From the NCBI GenBank assembly GCA_033964015.1, contig CM066919.1:4120101-4184100 (forward strand): a DNA stretch of 64,000 nucleotides, in the 5' to 3' direction. The position numbers and the translations under genes are program-made. The stretch comes from Scolanthus callimorphus (taxonomy: Eukaryota > Cnidaria > Anthozoa > Actiniaria > Edwardsiidae). The notes beneath the pieces are model-generated. The model ran no database searches. It was not told where the DNA came from and saw only the letters and a program-made list of their open reading frames with translations. Below, piece by piece: positions 1-10,230 of the stretch (within the stretch, counting starts at the first letter, position 1; each line of letters opens with the position of its first letter).

Positions 1-3000
1 ATGACGGCATCCAGCGATTTCCATGCCAGTTTCATCAAGGCGACTAAATTTCTTTGGGGTATTGATGGCAGCACGCCAGGTTGTATCTCCACACTTATTA
101 TCCTTTCCCTATGCACACAAATAAAGAAAACAATCATGGGAATTGTGTGTTTGCTACAATGTGTTGGGTATTAATTTGTGATATCTCATTCTACACAGTC
201 AGATGGATTTTAAATTCTTTTGAAACAGGAATTTCATAAAACAGTTTATCATATGTAAGAAATCACAACAGAATTTGCATTTACAATTCTAGTGACTTGT
301 TCTAAGAGCCTGCAGCAAACATTTTGCAATTCTGGAAGGTAGAAAAATGATTGCAATGCTGTTCCTGCAAGTTTTAATGCCCGAAATGTTCCCCTTTTAT
401 CACCTTCTTTTTCTCTCTATTTCTTCTATAAAGCATCCTCACCTTTGACTTGGGCACTTTGGAGTAAACAAGCTGTATATGGTCATCAACAGCTTTTTTG
501 TCTGCTATAAAGGTATCTCCATAGTAGGATGGTCTCTTCTGTCTAAAATTGAAAAAAATTCATGCTAAGATCTAGTTGGTGTCAGGTGAACAAGAACATC
601 ATACTATTAATAATAATACTGCTGAATACAAGAACAATATTAACATACACTCCAGATGATTTGTATCGGTAGAGCTTCATGTTGCCATCTACATGGCATG
701 AGTGTTGGTCAGCTGAGCATGGTGGGCAAATCATCCAATCATTTAAGCACATCTTGTTAAGTTCGAATTGGCAGAACTTCCACTCCTTAAATGACCGGGT
801 GAAGGCAGAAGCATTGATCGTAGGAACCTGTAGTAATATAATTGCAATTTTGCTTTATGAGGAGAGAATCTGATATACACTTTTCTCCTTGGTCCATTAT
901 TGTACCATTTCAAAATTTTAACCTTGATGATATTGTCCAAGTGTTCTTATTGATTGTTCTCATTGAGCTTGTTCTCCTTGATTTAACATGAAATAAACTC
1001 AACAAATTGAAATACCGGTAGTACCTCACCTTTGAACTGCTTAAAAATAATCATCTACTACAGAAGTTTTAGAGCCTGGTTCTTTTCAAAAATAAATAAT
1101 ACGCTATTAAGCTACACGATGATATGATACTCCTTGACACTCTGCATTCTTGCATTCGTGATGTACAGGACCCAACATTAATTTTTTTCGCTAACTTAAA
1201 GCCTACATGGTAGTAGCACAACCATAAAAATAAAGCATTGACAACAGACCGATAGAGGTGTGATTTGACTAGTAGGTAGCACGTAGCACACGTAAATCCG
1301 CTTTTGAAGTCTATGCTCTGCCACTGGAAAAGCATCAACAGTGCATGCATGAATACAGTGGGAGCCTCAGCTTGAAGTCTAAAAACTTGTGAATACCAAC
1401 AAGTTCAAAAAAGTTCTCTCAAGTTTGTCTTTGTCTCAAATGAAGCTTCATCAGTTCCCTGTCAGTCAATTCACAACATTTGCAACTTCAGACTGAGGCT
1501 CACACTGTATTTATGCACTGCTGAAGGCTATTCAGCTGTAGAGAAAAGAACTCTAAACTGGACTATTAATTAAAACCTTATGACTATGTGTAAGTTAGAG
1601 TGTTAGTGAAATATCCCTACAAGCCTACCCTGCCCTTTGCTTTTGATATATCCTCAAGAGACTTGACAAAGGAATTAGTTGAGCTTCCTGGTTGCCGCTT
1701 TTGCAGATGATCCAAGAGCTCAAATAAACTTTGCTGGAATACATAGGTTGTATCATCTGGGCTTCCTGGCCAGAACCCTTGAGAAACTATATCCTCCAAA
1801 GATCTTGTTCTTGTCCATCCACACCCTAAGCATTGTTGCTTGCTGTCACTTAAATCGTATCGACCTAAAACAAAGTGCATTGTTTAACACAGATTGCTTT
1901 TACTTTTATCTTTTATTAAAATATACTCTAGCTGGTCTGATTACAAATTTTCGCCATTGTCAAAGATGCTTCAGTGTAAATTGTTTGAAATCTCATTAAT
2001 TAACCCATCATACCTTCTTTGGTAACAACAATCATTGTGCTATAAGGTAGGAAGTTAAATTCTGTTCCTTGACAGTCTGGGCACATCACACCAGCAGACA
2101 CATTAAATGGAAGCCAACGTTCTGATGGAGACAAATAATAAAGGATTTACATGACGTTCATGCTAGACTGTTTACTGTCATATTTAAGCATTAGAGCATG
2201 ACTTTCTATGACTTTATCGGCACAATAGAGCACGTGTGATGTTGGAGAGACACGAGAACGTTGTAAAATCACGAGCCGCAGATATAGCGGGGGAGAACCA
2301 TTACTTTATCGGTGTAATAGAGCATAGATTTGGACCAATAAGAGCACGCGTTTTATTGTAGCTATATTATAAAGGGAAATATAATGATGATAGAGAAGAT
2401 TTCAGATGAGTGTTGAAAACTAAACACAAATACAAAACCACTAGCCAATCAGGAGTGGAAGCCATTCAACAACTAATCAATAAGGAGATGAAGTAAGCCA
2501 GACTTGCTTTAACACGTGCAAATTACGATTTTTCTCAGTGGCCGAAATCCTGATAAAACACTACAGTTTACGTATTTAATAAATAGTTATATTTTAAATG
2601 CATTTATTTTTCAGTATTCAGGTATGCACTCAACCATGTTTACTTACTGATAGCAACTACTTGTCCTTTGCTATCAAGCCCTTTGGTTGGAGTTACTGGA
2701 AGAAAACATCCATCATGCCAGATTTCACGGTCATGAAACACTTGTTTACCATGGGCTTCGATGTCACAATTCCCACAATAAATGCCATTGCAATCACAGC
2801 AGCGTACAGCAGTATGAATGCATGGCTGACTACAAACTTTGCATATTTTCCTCATCAACGTCTGCTGGATAAGAATAGCCTTGAATAGCTGTTGCCTACA
2901 GCTTTCCCAATTCCCAGATAGAGTTGCCATTCTATCAGCCCAAGTCCTTGGGGCTTCCTCTGTATTACCAATGAACTCCCGGCATGCTTGCAAAGCATCT

Positions 3001-6000
3001 TCAAGAGAATCTGATGAAATAAAAGCAAAGTTGTATGAGTTGAAGATCAGGGGACTTTAACTTGTAGAAAAATGTCAATCTATAAATAATAACAAAAATA
3101 ATAACAATAATAATATAATAGTAAATGTGTAACAATTTGTCAATAAAACGATCGCTATTAGTAAATACTAATAGAGCAAATTTCATATGACTGTAGTGAA
3201 ACCAATCGCAAAGTGCGATTACACCAATTATTAATAAAATCTATATGAGTGATTACAAAGTAACTGAAAATTACTTATGAAAGTCATCTGAAATCCGTTC
3301 TACTATACTAATAATATCACTGTTTATTTTATCTGGTCTGTCTGCCTGTGATACATCAATATCAAATAATGAAAGCTTGGAAATAAAATATCATAAAAAC
3401 TGCGGGTACTGGCACTGGAAGGAGCACAGTGGCTATAATTTAAACAAAAGACTCCAAGTAACACAAAGAACGAGGCTAACACAGAATACTGGTACCTATT
3501 GTACAAAAAGACCTAATTTTATTGTGCTTAATAGATAATAGTTTCGAATGGGCCTATGGGCTGCCCCATTACTCTCCATGTTTGCTATCCTAATTTCCAC
3601 ACAATAGACCTAAGGACAGCTTCACCAATTTTCCTTAAAAATGTAACTGTAATGCCTCCCATCAAAAACTACTAGATTTCTGTCAAAAGGGCAAAAAGGA
3701 TCAAGGAAACATGGTGGCTCATGGACTGCATTTAAAATTATGCAACATTAAATTGACAGCCCTGCACCCCCTCCCCAGTCGTTCATTAGTGGGCATTCAC
3801 CTTTTTTTGCAAGCGAAAAGCAGTGAGAGATGAATGCTACCATCCCAGTGGTAATGATTAAGAGTGAATGTGCTCCTTGCCCAATGAATTTAGAAGACAA
3901 CACAAAGGATTTTTACTTGGTGCAAATCGAGTCATTTGAAAATGTTTTAACTTGCTCACTCTTTTAGTCACCCTCGAACTTGGCAATAAAAGCTAAATGG
4001 AAGAAGTTGGGTATGATGAAGTACTGCAAGCCTAGCAAAGCCAGCCTATAATTGGATGATTACTTCCCAGTTTTCAATGCAACCGCAGCCGATCGCAAAG
4101 CAAAATAAAACCATTGAACTATGTAAGCTTAACTATATAATTTACATTTAATTGAGATAGTTCACATGCTCTGATTGGTCGAGAGTTGTATTTCAAAACT
4201 CTATGAAGGTCATACAAATGATGCCATAATGCGATGCGCTATTGAAACTTGTCCTCCCGCATATTGTTGTTCTCTCTTTAGAAATTATTTTATAAATAAG
4301 AAATAAAACATTTTTTCCTGTGCCTTCATAGAGTTTTGAAAACCTAGGCATTGTTTGGGAGAATTTCAGAGCAGATCATGAAGCACGAGACGATACAATG
4401 CAATACAATATCCTTTCTTTAACGAAGGATAATACATATTGAATAACCATTTACAGTTATCTAACTCATGGCCCACAACATGCATGCACAAAAACATTAA
4501 TACAAAAGAAATACAAGAACTTGGAGTGTACAAATGTAGATTGACTGTAAGTGTAACAAAAATATGCATTTGTCATGTCTTCTTTGTGAATTAAGGGGCT
4601 GTTCATATGTGTCCCCCAAGGAAGAATAACACCCTGCTCAATGTCCTGTGTGGAATGTGAAAGAAAGTGCATCTCCTGACCAACGAGGCAGTAATGTAGT
4701 GTGAATTCTGTATGAAAGCCTCACTAATGCGTGAATTGGGGGGTGTGGGGCTGTCAATAGGACATTTGCACTATTGCGTCATTTGACTAAGACTACCAGA
4801 ATCTTTTTCAGTTTTCTTTTCTTATGCAGATAAGCCGCTATTTGAAACAATAGGCAGTAATTGTGTGAACAAAAGGGACAACGCAAAGGTTTCTGGTAGT
4901 CGTAGTAAAATACGTCATAATGAAAATTTCCTATTGACTGGTGTATATATTGCTTCAACAATTTTACCTGAATTGTGTTCAACTGCAAATGATGCATCAT
5001 CACACTCAGAGGGTAACACATTTCCTAAATTAATAATAATGAGAAGAAGAAGAAAAAGAAGAAGATTGAAGTACATCGATGAACTCCAGAGAGGTGACAG
5101 AGACTGGAGCACACGAATAACGGAATGCGAACTAACCACAGGTCGCCCAAGCTCTGTGATATTGAGAAAGTTCAATGACGTGCAGTGCGCTTCGTGACTG
5201 TGGACTACAAGAATTACGAAGCAGGATCGATAACAAACCACTTAAACATCCTAGGTTGGCAGTCTCTCAGAACCCGCAGACAGGCTGCAACCATCTGCCT
5301 GCTAAATCAGGGACTCAACTTCCTGTTGGTTCTCCCACTCGAGGGGCTAACATCACCAAGGCGCACGTCATGGCACATGCATTCAAACTCCTTCATGGTG
5401 CCATTTGCAAGGGCAAACAGATACAAATATAGTTCATTCTGAGAGCCATTAGGGCTTGGAATAGTCTGCCTGAATCATTAGTTTCAATCCACAAGAACGT
5501 GAAGGCCTTTGAGGCCCAAGTTAAGGGTCTGTAATCACCTGACCCATGCGCTGTGCATTTAAATAATTGTTGTATATATAATTAAAGTGAAGTGAAGTGA
5601 AGTTAGTGTTTCAATTTTAAGTTTGAATGAATTTAGGCTGTTTAGGCTTGCATATTAGCTATGTTGTAGTCGAAATTTATAAAATAATGAAAACAAAAGA
5701 ATTATTGTACTTAATTGTTTAGTGGCCCTTTGTGATCTCGACATCTGGGAAGTCTAAGGCCACCGGATCACTATTTCGAGAGATATCATTTGTATCATTC
5801 ACATTACCTCCCCGAAAAGGTGATCCGAATGGCCTTAGACTTTCCAGATGAGATCACAAAGGGCCATGCAAGTTATGCAGAGTGCTAAAACGGCCTAAAT
5901 TCATTCAAATATTAAATTGAAACACTAACACAGAGCTTGGACGACCTGTGAACTAACCGGATACTTCTTTTGCATTTGCAGTCGTTGAAAAGCGAGGCTT

Positions 6001-6174
6001 GTAAGGAGTTCGAGATTCCCTTCTTCCAGTCTTAGGGTCCGTAAATAGACGGTAATGAACTGCCTTTTTAGTTTTTTTTTGTCTGGAAATCAATTCCTTG
6101 CATTTATCCACTGCATCTTCCAATGAAGGCTGACGAGAACGCTTCTTCTTCACGCGAGAGCTTTCGTCCGCCAT
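1..6174 (-). CDS. KDZ-type transposase gene, seven exons, 3' end off the left edge
   Basis: Spliced gene read on the minus strand. Exons that join in phase with GT/AG borders are 6174-5958, 3010-2648, 2121-2014, 1864-1629, 827-649, 542-443 and 108-1 (1311 nt, 437 codons, no stop). Exon 1 is Lys/Arg-rich with a proline/arginine stretch. Exon 2 holds a cysteine cluster (CKVCSQPC, then CCDCNGIYCGNC) of the CxC type that precedes Kyakuja-Dileera-Zisupton transposases. Exon 4 carries CPPCSADQHSCHVDGNMK and exon 7 carries LDETG followed by CRH, both hallmarks of the KDZ core. The family is a cut-and-paste DNA transposase with an RNase H-like fold; the catalytic core lies beyond the window. Start: the ATG at 6174 heads an open exon, and the exon 1/exon 2 junction keeps phase. 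It could be a live element or a domesticated host gene; no flanking TIRs are visible here. Confidence 0.8.
4191..4342. repeat. Small foldback element
   Basis: About 22 bp at 4191-4212 (core CAAAACTCTATGAAGG) recurs inverted at 4321-4342 (CCTTCATAGAGTTTTG). A short nonautonomous inverted-repeat element or its ends; no protein is coded. Confidence 0.5.
5110..5597 (+). pseudogene. LINE reverse-transcriptase ORF, 3' end fragment with simple-repeat tail
   Basis: The translation around 5180-5330 matches the C-terminal end of CR1/L2-type LINE ORF2 (RFVTVDYKNYE, LGWQSLRTRR), and a second frame at 5433-5535 gives the closing AWNSLPESLV segment and a TAA. An in-frame TGA at about 5177 and a frameshift near 5435 break it. 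After the stop comes a short UTR and a GTGAA-type tandem tail at about 5586-5602, as expected of a LINE 3' end. It is 5'-truncated; only the last 120 or so codons survive. It lies in the first intron of the KDZ gene. Confidence 0.75.
5602..5929. mobile_element. Palindromic MITE, 328 bp
   Basis: The ends are inverted copies: GTTAGTGTTTCAATTT at 5602 and AAATTGAAACACTAAC ending at 5929. The inversion continues inward to a second pair around GGCCCTTTGTGATC and GATCACAAAGGGCC, so almost the whole unit can fold back. No coding capacity. A TA flanks both GTGTTTC ends, which would suit a TA target duplication. Confidence 0.7.
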
Positions 6175-6284
6175 TTTGTTTATGAATGCTTTGTCGCTTT
6201 TCCAAGACTAGTGCATCATGGGAGAGTTGCTTGGGACACTGAATTCATTATACTAGTGAATTCAAGACCACTTTGCAATTCGTT

Positions 6285-8050
6285 CTATGATCGAATTCGT
6301 TTGAGATGACGTGTTGGCGAGGGGGCGTCGGCAGGGTTAGATTCTGAGGCGATGTATGTCAAAGAGATGGAAAGGTTTTTCCCGACAGAAAACTCGAAGA
6401 TACGCTTCATAATGTTCGAAATCTTTAGAGATCTAGAAACCTGTCTCCCCCAGCTGTTTACTAGCACAAGGTTATCTGCGTAAACGTCTACTCTAGTGTT
6501 TCTGTAAGGTTCGAGCAAGTTCTCCAGGGCTCGAAGGAGAGCTAAAGCCTCCTTTTCGGCGATCGGACGCGAGCGCTCGTCTTCATCCCAATAACCCCTG
6601 GTTTCCACTTTAGGCATCCCGGGAATGAAAAGACAACCGCCCCATGCGAAGCTAGACGCATCTGAGTACAAATGCATCTGCAAGTGAGACTCATCTCTCC
6701 AGGACAAACATCCTTGCCAATTGTCCAGGAAGCGCCATAGGTGATTTCTTGTCTTAAGGCGGCTGTTAGTTTGACCTGAGTTGAGCGTTTTTTTCGTGGA
6801 TTGGGCGACGGCCTGGTACATTTCGTTGGAGTACAATTTGGCCGCTGGTACGAGAAGGGCGAATGAAGTGGTCTTGCCAGCGAGTTTTTGAAGGTTCTTG
6901 AGTGAAACTGTTTTCTTACTTAAGATGGATTCCCTCAATTCAGCGAATTTTCCCTTTTTGTCTGGCGGGAGAATGAATGCTTGCTTGATTGAATCGCATA
7001 TGTATCCCAGGAATCGTACTTCCGTAGAGGGGGTCAGGCAGCTTTTTTTGAGTCCAATAAAGTAACCGAGGGATATGATAACTGAACATGCAATAAAGGC
7101 TGCCATTTCAGCTAGCTGGAGGTTAGAAAAAGGCCGGGGGTCGCTGTCGGCCTGGCTTGTTAGACGTAGTTGACCTACATGGCGATCATCGATGTACCGC
7201 CTAAGGACCTTATATAGCTGGTTGCTGCCATACCAACGGTATTGTAAACGAAAGCACTTGCTTTCCAACCAAATGGGAGGGTGGAGTAGGTGAGATACCA
7301 TCCCCCCCCCCCCCCATTGAAGGCCGAAGTAGGTGGAGGACTCTGGGTGAAGTCCAATGTGGTCATAACCACTTTTATCGTCAAATGTTGACTGATAGTG
7401 GCCTGGGTTGACATAACGAGGGAGGTCTGTGAGGTAATCCAGCTTGAATGGAGTCCTTTATCCAGAGGTTAAGGAAACGCTCGTCATGGCACATGCGCGT
7501 TTTTTTTTTGGTTCAATGGTAATAGGCATGACGAGGTATGGGGGTTCTACCACACCGACCCGCCCGATAACGTTTAAAGAGCCGTTAGATATTCTGTCCA
7601 TTATAGTACGGGAGATGAATTCATCAAAAGGGCGGCAAGACTGTGAATTCGGGAAATGCATACTAGGAGGGAGGTGGCTGTGATAGAATTTTCCTTGAAA
7701 TGTTCCCTCAAATGGTGTGAAAAAATCCGTAATATAAACACCATCACGGATTATAGATAGTACGAACTCCCTATGGTTAAAGTCCGCGCATATCTGTTCC
7801 CATTGTGGAAGATGATTGGAAAGGTTTCCCGCGGTGAAATGATCCGGGTCCCGAAACTGCAGTATGGATGGGGATGCGAAAACAGCACCTTTGGCTACCA
7901 TTTGAATTGATGGCATTGGCCCGACCCAGCTAGTGGGGTTGCTTTCCCTATTACACCATAAGGTAGGCTTGGTACGTTGTGTGACATGTGTAGCGCAAAA
8001 TCTTGAAAATTCCTGCGAAGGATCGAGAAACGGGTCTTAATGGCTGGGAG
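6285..8050 (-). pseudogene. DIRS-like retroelement pol (reverse transcriptase and RNase H), broken by frameshifts
   Basis: Reading down from about 8045: an N-terminal segment (LWCNRESNPTSWVGP), a palm region with SGYDHIGLHPESS, then LPFGWKASAFVYN, the catalytic YIDDRHVGQL, and an RNase H domain with YSDASSFAWGG, AEKEALALL, YADNLVLVNSW and ESNPADAPSP. The layout resembles RT/RNase H of tyrosine-recombinase (DIRS/Ngaro-like) elements. The frame is broken at least three times, at a ten-base T run (7500-7509), near 7420 and at a thirteen-base C run (about 7301-7313). No tyrosine recombinase follows, so the DIRS assignment rests on RT/RNase H style and the spliced gag. The 3' end is TGA-side at 6285; a Harbinger-type MITE separates it from gag. 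Confidence 0.7.
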
Positions 8051-8157
8051 ACCAAAAAATGAACACATAAAACTAAGCTTAAAATTATATAGGGAAAGTC
8101 CCCACTAACCAAGTCGGGCCAAAAACTCATCGAGGATGAATTAAAGGGTATCTATAA

Positions 8158-8545
8158 GGCCCCGTCCACACTACGCCGGCTAAATTTGAAAACGTCAAAT
8201 TTTTTATACGGTTGTGCCTTCCGTCCACACTACGCCGGCTAAATTTCCCACCGAAAACGGAGCTTTTCGAAAACGCTACCGAAAGTGGCTAAATTTGAAA
8301 ACGCCGGCTACGCGTTTTAGTGTGGGCGGCGAAAACGGATCTTTTCGAAAACGATGACGTCGTACCACACGTCTGTGAGGAAACTATGACCGCGGGATCT
8401 CGTTTTTGTTTTTCGCACATGCGCTTAGCTGACGTTCTGGTGCGTTTTCACATTTAGCCGGCGTAATGTGGACAGAAAATATTTGTTCCGTTTTCGAGGA
8501 AAATTAGCCGTTTTCAAATTTAGCCGGCGTAGTGTGGACGGTGCC
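8158..8545. mobile_element. PIF/Harbinger-type MITE with TAA target duplication
   Basis: A 388-bp unit flanked by TAA (8155-8157 and 8546-8548). The ends are inverted copies of a roughly 38-bp sequence (GGCCCCGTCCACACTACGCC at the left, its complement with one change at the right). The left arm is duplicated internally: CCGTCCACACTACGCCGGCT starts at about 8163 and again at 8221. No coding capacity. A three-base TWA target duplication is the mark of PIF/Harbinger transposition. Confidence 0.8.
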
Positions 8546-8847
8546 TAAGATAACCCATATTGGCGCGACTAGGATAATGAGTACTTAAAAAGGATAACTG
8601 TGAAAACTGACTATCTAGAAGAGGAGCAGACTGAGAAGGGGAAAGGTGTGCCAAAAAAAAAAAGATTTTTTTAAGGAGAGACCCCTAAAATTGCCATACA
8701 TGTAACCCCGGATCTAGGATAATGGAGAATAATAAATTGTAAAAACAAAGAGGGAACATATAATAATATGTCATGGATTTTATTAATGAATCAAAGAAGA
8801 AATGAATACTCAAGTACATTTAACGTTAAATTATGCATGATCAGCGC

Positions 8848-9350
8848 TCATTTCCTACCACCAGCGCCTCTTCTATTGTAGGGTCCACGGTTGCTTCTGG
8901 GCATCCAGCAATCTCTAGAAAAATGGCCCCGACGGCCACAATTGTAGCAGGTGCCCCGGGGGGCGCTGTAGGAGAGTAGCTGGCAGGTCTGGGTAGACCC
9001 AATGGCGGAGGGATCGGAGGAGGAGATTGCTTAAGGGCTTAAGTAATTTCTTTGGATACTGCAATCTCCTCATCCGATCCGATGAGGTTAAGGAGAATCC
9101 GCTGGAACGATGCCGGAGTGCCCACTAGACTTCTGGTTTGGCGCAAGATGATGGAGAATCTATTCGCCTTTTTATGCCCCTTTTGCCTTGCCACATCGCA
9201 AAGAGTTTCCAGGGATGCTAACGTGGCATGAGGGTCAAATATTTGCGCTGGACGGCGAAGTAGTGCTCTTGTATTTGTGAGGGCCGTGTCAACTGACTTA
9301 TCGTCGGCTAAGGCCTTAAGTAGTTTTAGCTCTTTTCTGATATCTTCGAG
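8848..9350 (-). pseudogene. gag-like exon 2 of the DIRS-like element, with CCHC zinc knuckle
   Basis: Begins at a strong splice acceptor (T-run then CCCCAG, 9351-9356). The first 100 or so codons are a helical, charged capsid-like segment (LEDIRKELKLLKALADDKS). An in-frame TAA lies at about 9040 and a frameshift in a C6 run near 8960. After the shift comes a proline-rich linker and CYNCGRRGHFSRDC, a CCHC knuckle for nucleic-acid binding, and a Gly/Arg-rich tail ending at 8848. The exon joins in phase 0 with 17208-17351 across an intron of about 7.86 kb. It sits upstream of the pol remains in the same orientation. Confidence 0.7.
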
Positions 9351-9870
9351 CTGGGGAAAAAAAACACAAAGATGGAAAATAAGCTATTGCTCCAGGCCCA
9401 ATGCAACATGGGCTACCTGTGGTATACATCCGTTATACATAGGTTTCTCATGCTGTAACCAACATGCCTTTAAAAAAAAACATTGAGACGCCCTATTTAA
9501 GAGGTTGCGTCACGGTCATTTGAGTAAATTGTAAATACAGCTCTATATTTGTATGTAATCAACCCGAAATCACTTATATCACTTGGTATAGACTAACGGG
9601 CAATGTAGGCAAGTTTTAGTGGCAAAACGTCTGATTCATAAGCAAATTTTGGTTAGGAGTTTAAAAACTTAAAATCTTGTTTGAAAACTTTTAACTGTCA
9701 TCCTGACCAGATTTCGAAAACTCGTTGTTGCAATCCGTTTCCATCCGCTATATAACAGGTCCATAAAGCCTACAATCATGATAGACTTGTAGATAAAGGG
9801 CTACTTAACAAACGTAGATTAATATTTTGACTATCCACAGTTATTTGCGTGTATTTTACATCACCAAAAG

Positions 9871-10159
9871 TGTTTCGTCCTACGAAAGCAATTTCTGACG
9901 TTTTTAATAAACGCACGTTGTATGACGTAACAGACGCTAATTAGAGTGACAAACTATCACCATCGCTAGTCGCGGATCCGTTCCACAGACACCAATGGGT
10001 AAGCTGTAAGTTTTGTTTTATTCTGTTCTATTTCTTCACTCCCCTAACGAATTGTAATCTATTCACAGCTTTCGAATAACACTTCTACCTGTATGAAACG
10101 TGGCAATAAACCATGCAGTGTAAAACATTTGAAACCTTGGTGATGCGGCTAGCGTAACA
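9871..10159 (+). repeat. BEL/Pao 5' LTR
   Basis: 289 bp, starts TG and ends CA, repeated at 15914-16202. It contains ATGG followed by GTAAGC at 9998 and a pyrimidine-rich TTCACAG ending at 10068, which would make a 71-base intron within the LTR. Confidence 0.95.
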
Positions 10160-10230
10160 TTCGAAAGCCAGTTGAAAGTCAAGTCGAAAACCGAGTCACA
10201 TCTGGGACGTCAACAGACGGCATTATCAAA

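Larger units (their letters stand above)
3011..5957 (-). other. First intron of the KDZ gene
   Basis: A 2.9-kb intron. It contains a short foldback at 4191-4342, the 3' remains of a LINE around 5110-5597 and a palindromic MITE at 5602-5929. From 3011 to 4190 I see only AT-rich sequence with no convincing gene; short frames there have no recognisable protein. Confidence 0.55.

Noticed and set aside
679..1350. Independent small genes in 679-1350
   Set aside because: Only the 649-827 exon of the KDZ gene has a protein pattern; the other frames are intronic chance.
6175..6300. A tyrosine recombinase following the DIRS-like pol
   Set aside because: There is no room and no motif between 6285 and the KDZ first exon, so none is claimed.
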